This document shows, one piece after another, positions 53,361 to 56,922 of a DNA stretch of 56,922 nucleotides. The notes beneath the pieces are model-generated. The model had not been told where the DNA came from. It did no database searches and saw only the letters and a list, made by a program, of their open reading frames with translations. This stretch comes from an uncultured Aquabacterium sp. (GTDB taxonomy: Bacteria; Pseudomonadota; Gammaproteobacteria; Burkholderiales; Burkholderiaceae_C): positions 1-56,922 of the forward strand of contig NZ_CANBCC010000021.1 of assembly GCF_947366995.1 (NCBI RefSeq), given 5' to 3'. A program made the translations under genes and the position numbers. Position 1 is the first letter of the stretch. The number at the start of each line of letters is the position of its first letter.

Positions 53361-53386
53361 GACAGTCCCCTCGCCAGGGGACTGTC
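53361..53386 (+). terminator. Rho-independent-like terminator between the secreted protein and the tpsB gene
   Basis: A perfect 11-bp stem, GACAGTCCCCT (53361-53371) and AGGGGACTGTC (53376-53386) around a CGCC loop, is followed by GCTTTCTGTTG. It ends 20 bases before the TpsB start codon, so TpsB needs its own promoter or depends on readthrough. An additional weak hairpin (GCCTGG...CCAGGC) lies just upstream. Confidence 0.65.
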
Positions 53387-53406
53387 GCTTTCTGTTGTTG
53401 GTAGAA

Positions 53407-55053
53407 ATGAAAAATCTGTCCTGTGCGTGGGCCCCTGTGTTGTTGAGTCTGGGCGTGATCGCCCATGTGCCCGTTGCATGGGCGCAGGGCGCAACCCAGG
53501 ACGCCGGGAGTGGACCGGTCTTCGACGTCATGGAGTACGTCGTGGAGGGCAATTCTGCGCTGTCTGATGGGGTGGTGAGCCAGATCCTGACGCCCTACCT
53601 CGGCCCAGGCCGCCGCTTCAAGGACATCGAAGCCGCCCGTGAGGCGCTCGAGAAGGCTTACCAGGACGCCGGATTCCTGTCGGTGGTGGTGAGTTTGCCG
53701 GACCAGCGGGTGGACACCGGCGAGGTCAGGCTGGAGGTAACCGAGGCCCGTGTGGAGCAGGTGCGCGTCACCGGGGCAAAGCATCACCTGCCCAGCCGGA
53801 TCCGTGAAGGCGTGCCCAGTCTGGCGGCGGGACAACTGCCCTACTTCCCGGCCGTGCAGGATGAGCTAGCCGAATTGCAGACCCCGGCGCGCCAGATCAC
53901 GCCGGTGATCGGGGCCAGCGATCAACCCGATCGCATCGACGTCGAACTGAAGGTCGAAGACAAGCGGCCGGCTCAGGGCTCGGTGGAGCTCAATTCCCGG
54001 CAGGCCTACAACACCGAGCGCGGACGGCTGGAAGCCGTCGCGTCGTACGGCAACCTCTTTCAACGCGGCCACAGCCTCGGCCTGAGCTGGCAAGTGGCGC
54101 CGACCCGGCCGAGCGATGCCAACGTCGTCTCGGCGGTGTACGACCTGCCGCTGAGCCGCGCTGACAGCCTCAGCCTGGCTGTGACCAACAGCGCCAGTGA
54201 CACGCGTGCCGGCACCTCGGTGGGCGGTGTCACGATCACGCGCGGTACCTTCTACAGCCTGCGGTGGCGGCACGAACTGCCGGCATGGCAATGGCCTGTC
54301 AGCCACAGCTGGTCGCTGGGGCTGGACCGCAAGCACAACCGAGATCGGTCGGTGACGGGATCCGGCTTCTCGACACAGAAGCCGGCGCTGAAGTACCCGG
54401 TGCTCAACCTGGCATACGACCTCGCCTGGGATCACGGTGGGGGCGACCAGAGCACCGTGCGCACCGCGCTGGCCGGCTCAAGCCGCAGCTGGGCCGGGCG
54501 TGAAGTCGACTGCGATGGCCGCCGGCTCGACCAGTTCGAATGCAAGCGCGCAGGCGCCAACCCCGACTTTCTGGTCTGGCGATTCGGCATGACGCACCGC
54601 CGCGCAGTGGGTGGCGGCTGGCAGGTCGATCTGAGTGCCGATGCCCAGCTGGCTTCCGGCCCGGTCGCATCGGGTGAGCAGTTCGCGCTGGGCGGCATCG
54701 ACAGCGTGCGCGGCTACTACGACTACGAGCAGGCCGGTGACCAGGGCTGGAGCCTGCGGGTCGAAGGGGCCAGCCCGCCGTTGTGGCAGTCGGGCAGCTG
54801 GCGCCTGGGCTCGCTGGTCTTTGTGGATCGCGGCAGCCTGATGTTGAAGAACGCGCTGGAGGGGCAGCGCGCCCGCGTGCACATGGGCAGCTATGGCCTG
54901 GGCTGGCGGCTGAGCAACGGCGAGGGCCTGAACGCCTCGCTGGATGTCGCCATGCCCATCTACGAAACGGTGCGTGCTGCCTCCAGCGGCGGCGATGAAC
55001 GCGCGACGCGCCGTGAGCCACGCTGGGAACTCAGCGTTCGCCAGGCTTTCTGA
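53407..55053 (+). CDS. ShlB/FhaC/HecB family two-partner secretion transporter (TpsB)
   Basis: A 548-residue outer-membrane transporter that secretes its partner TpsA. It has a signal peptide (to about residue 27, AWAQ), then POTRA domains (FDVMEYVVEGNSALSDGVVSQILTPYLGPGRRF and RLEVTEARVEQVRVTGAKHHL), and a 16-strand barrel with the conserved loop motif GIDSVRGYYDYEQAGDQGW (VRGY). ATG at 53407 is set by the signal peptide; an earlier in-frame ATG at 53356 would overlap the terminator. It ends 23 bases before the TpsA gene. Confidence 0.92.
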   Translation: MKNLSCAWAPVLLSLGVIAHVPVAWAQGATQDAGSGPVFDVMEYVVEGNSALSDGVVSQILTPYLGPGRRFKDIEAAREALEKAYQDAGFLSVVVSLPDQRVDTGEVRLEVTEARVEQVRVTGAKHHLPSRIREGVPSLAAGQLPYFPAVQDELAELQTPARQITPVIGASDQPDRIDVELKVEDKRPAQGSVELNSRQAYNTERGRLEAVASYGNLFQRGHSLGLSWQVAPTRPSDANVVSAVYDLPLSRADSLSLAVTNSASDTRAGTSVGGVTITRGTFYSLRWRHELPAWQWPVSHSWSLGLDRKHNRDRSVTGSGFSTQKPALKYPVLNLAYDLAWDHGGGDQSTVRTALAGSSRSWAGREVDCDGRRLDQFECKRAGANPDFLVWRFGMTHRRAVGGGWQVDLSADAQLASGPVASGEQFALGGIDSVRGYYDYEQAGDQGWSLRVEGASPPLWQSGSWRLGSLVFVDRGSLMLKNALEGQRARVHMGSYGLGWRLSNGEGLNASLDVAMPIYETVRAASSGGDERATRREPRWELSVRQAF

Positions 55054-55076
55054 ACGACTCTCCACAGGTTCCCGCC

Positions 55077-56922
55077 ATGAACAAGCACGTCCATCGTCTG
55101 GTGTTCGACCGTCGCCGCGGCATGTGTGTGCCCGCCGCCGAAACCGCCCGCAGCGCAGGCAAGTCGGCCAGCGGCCAATGCCGCGCCCGTGGCGGTGCCT
55201 CGGGTCTGGGTGGCGCGGCCGCTGTGGTGCTGGCCGCTTGCGCCTGGGACCCGTGTGGCGCGCATGCGGCGGGGGGCATGCCCCTGTCGACGCTGATCCC
55301 GCGCAGCGCCGCCGTCATGGCCGACAAGGCGGCAGCGGGGCGGCCGATGGCCAACCTGCCCCAGCGGTTCAGGGATTTCAGCGGCAAGACACCCGGCAAC
55401 CCGGTGGACGTCAACCGCTTCCGCATCGACACCACCGACCCCCGCACGATGCGCATTGACCAGTTCGATGACCGCGTCATCATCAACTGGGACACCTTCG
55501 ACATCGGCCCTGGCTACACCGTGCGCTTCGTTCAGCCCACAGGGGGCTCGGCGCTCAACAACATCTGGGACAACCAGGCCAGCGTGATCCTGGGCCGCAT
55601 CCAGGCCAATGGCGAGGTGCTGCTGCAGAACCAGAACGGCATCCTGTTCGGCCCGACGGCGCGGGTGGACACCCAGCGCTTCGTGGCGACGGCGCTGAAA
55701 CTGGCCGACGAAACCTTCCTGAAAGGCATCCGTTCGGCGCAGGGCGGCAGCACCCCCACCTTCGGCGGCACCGACCAGCAGGACCAGGGTTTTGTGTCGG
55801 TCGAGCGCGGTGCCGAGATCAAGGCGCTGGCCGGCGGCGACGTGATCCTCGTGGCGCCCCGCGTGTACAACGAGGGCCGCATCGAGACCCCGTCCGGGCA
55901 GACCGTGATGGCGGCGGGTCAGAAGGTCTATCTGTTCAGCTCGACCGACGCCGCGCAGCGCGGCCTGTGGGTCACGGTCGATGCGTTCGACCCGATGGTG
56001 ACGCCGACCCGCGCCGGCGTGAACACCGTGGAGCAGGCGGCCACGGGCACGTACACCGTGCGCGATGGCGAGACGGTGTCCAACGAGACCGGCACCACCG
56101 GGCTGGAGCAGCGCATCAACGAGGTGGTGGCGGACAAGGGCCGCATCAACCTGGTCGGCATGGTGGTGCGCCAGATGGGCAAGCTGTCAGCCACGACCGC
56201 GGTGAAGGGGCAGAACGGCGCCATCCTGCTGCACGCGGTGCAGTCGACCACAGCGAGTGCGGACAACGTGGTCAACGGCAACCTCGGCCAACTGGAGATC
56301 GGCGCCGGCAGTGTGACCCGCGTGACGCCCAGCGAGGAGAGCGCCACACAGAAGGACGCCGAGACCTTCTACCGGTCCACGATCGAGCTCTTCGGCAAGG
56401 ACATCCGCATCGGCGCGGGCGCACTGGTTGAAGCCGTGTCGGGCAACCTGTCCATCATGGCCGCCGCCACGCAGCAGAACCCGCTGTTCAACGGTGAAGG
56501 CACGGCCACGCAGGATGCCAGCCTTTTCATCGACCGGGATGTGCGGCTCAGTGTGGCCGGCCTGCGCGACGTGGCGTTGCCCATGAGCCGCAACCAGCTC
56601 ATGCTGAACCTTTACCAGAACGAGCTGGCCGACACGCCCGTGCAGCGTGGTGGGGTGCTGTATCGCAACCAGGTGTACTTCGATGCACGCAAGCCGGTCG
56701 CCGTGGCCAACGTGAAAGGCGCCTACAACCTCATCGAGCGCACCGCACGTGAGCTGTCCGTTCGCGGCGGCAACCTCCGAGTGGAGGCCGATGGCGCGTT
56801 GGTGGTGGCCGATGGCGTGAAGCTCGATGTGTCCGGGGGCAGCAAGCGTTATGACGCCGGGCAACTGCTGACCTCGGTGCTGGGCCGCGGGGCCGGCACG
56901 TCGGTGTCGCTGGATCAGGCCC
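55077..56922 (+). CDS. Filamentous-haemagglutinin-type TpsA exoprotein (partial, runs off the right edge)
   Basis: The frame is open to the window edge (615 codons). It begins with an extended signal peptide region (MNKHVHRLVFDRRRGMCVPA, then AAETARSAGK) followed by the hydrophobic core GLGGAAAVVLAAC, the layout of TpsA export signals. The TPS domain follows: VNRFRIDTTDPRTMRIDQFDDRVIINWDTF and NIWDNQASVILGRIQANGEVLLQNQNGILFGPTARV, which matches the haemagglutination-activity domain NPNGIxFGxxAxVD. After that come repeats typical of beta-helical adhesins. Its TpsB lies directly upstream. Cargo could be an adhesin, contact-dependent toxin or matrix protein; the missing C-terminus would decide. 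Confidence 0.88.
   Translation, partial: MNKHVHRLVFDRRRGMCVPAAETARSAGKSASGQCRARGGASGLGGAAAVVLAACAWDPCGAHAAGGMPLSTLIPRSAAVMADKAAAGRPMANLPQRFRDFSGKTPGNPVDVNRFRIDTTDPRTMRIDQFDDRVIINWDTFDIGPGYTVRFVQPTGGSALNNIWDNQASVILGRIQANGEVLLQNQNGILFGPTARVDTQRFVATALKLADETFLKGIRSAQGGSTPTFGGTDQQDQGFVSVERGAEIKALAGGDVILVAPRVYNEGRIETPSGQTVMAAGQKVYLFSSTDAAQRGLWVTVDAFDPMVTPTRAGVNTVEQAATGTYTVRDGETVSNETGTTGLEQRINEVVADKGRINLVGMVVRQMGKLSATTAVKGQNGAILLHAVQSTTASADNVVNGNLGQLEIGAGSVTRVTPSEESATQKDAETFYRSTIELFGKDIRIGAGALVEAVSGNLSIMAAATQQNPLFNGEGTATQDASLFIDRDVRLSVAGLRDVALPMSRNQLMLNLYQNELADTPVQRGGVLYRNQVYFDARKPVAVANVKGAYNLIERTARELSVRGGNLRVEADGALVVADGVKLDVSGGSKRYDAGQLLTSVLGRGAGTSVSLDQA

Overview
This 56.9-kb window looks like chromosomal DNA from a free-living, GC-rich betaproteobacterium, most likely order Burkholderiales (Aquabacterium/Leptothrix/Rubrivivax-like). 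The evidence is a GC-rich, densely packed gene set: a betaproteobacterial EpsA-type regulator with a PEP-CTERM protein, a second IF-1 copy beside an RRM protein, a ShlB/FhaC-type two-partner secretion pair and a BcsA/B/S/Z cellulose locus. Genus is inference. No rRNA, tRNA, CRISPR array or complete insertion sequence was seen.

Layout. 1-5,080: the start of an exported protein at the left edge, an isolated TIR-like gene, an SDR oxidoreductase, two VOC/glyoxalase-fold proteins, a DUF1810 protein, two tiny Lys-rich proteins, a small membrane protein and a LysE-type exporter. 5,081-8,005: an arsC-arsH-arsA operon with no pump or regulator gene in view. 8,046-14,512: cellulose synthesis, with bcsA-bcsB-bcsS on the minus strand convergent with bcsZ. 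14,513-22,091: katG with a recognisable promoter, then a ModE-like regulator divergent from an FdhF/YdeP-type molybdopterin oxidoreductase and fdhD, with a strong palindrome between them. 22,272-23,389: two lipoproteins.

23,635-27,343 is a lower-GC integron gene-cassette array without an integrase. It has two complete attC sites of 117-118 bp, a split attC and single core sites, all in the same (minus) orientation as the genes. The cargo is mostly nuclease- or RNase-like: an HNH endonuclease, a truncated and frameshifted Mrr-type nuclease, a HEPN-like protein and a PD-(D/E)XK-like protein, plus one unknown. This fits a CALIN or a distal piece of a chromosomal integron carrying probable defence cargo.

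27,626-39,255 holds housekeeping and stress genes: DMT exporter, tag, hemerythrin, phasin-like protein, glgX, a uracil-DNA-glycosylase-family gene, a small RRM/IF-1 cluster behind a long leader, a frameshifted kinase/receiver gene, a divergent nhaA and glpQ.

39,363-56,922 is an exoprotein island. A PhoB-box-like promoter precedes an eleven-gene, translationally coupled type II secretion/type IV pilus-like operon (gspG, F, E; PilM/N/O/P-like; secretin; three more pseudopilin-like genes). Next come an EpsA-type LuxR regulator, an ankyrin protein, a PEP-CTERM protein, a large exported protein and a TpsB/TpsA pair, whose exoprotein runs off the right edge. With glpQ diverging from the same intergenic region, this suggests a phosphate-starvation-linked secretion programme. 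That link is inference from the promoter motif and gene context.
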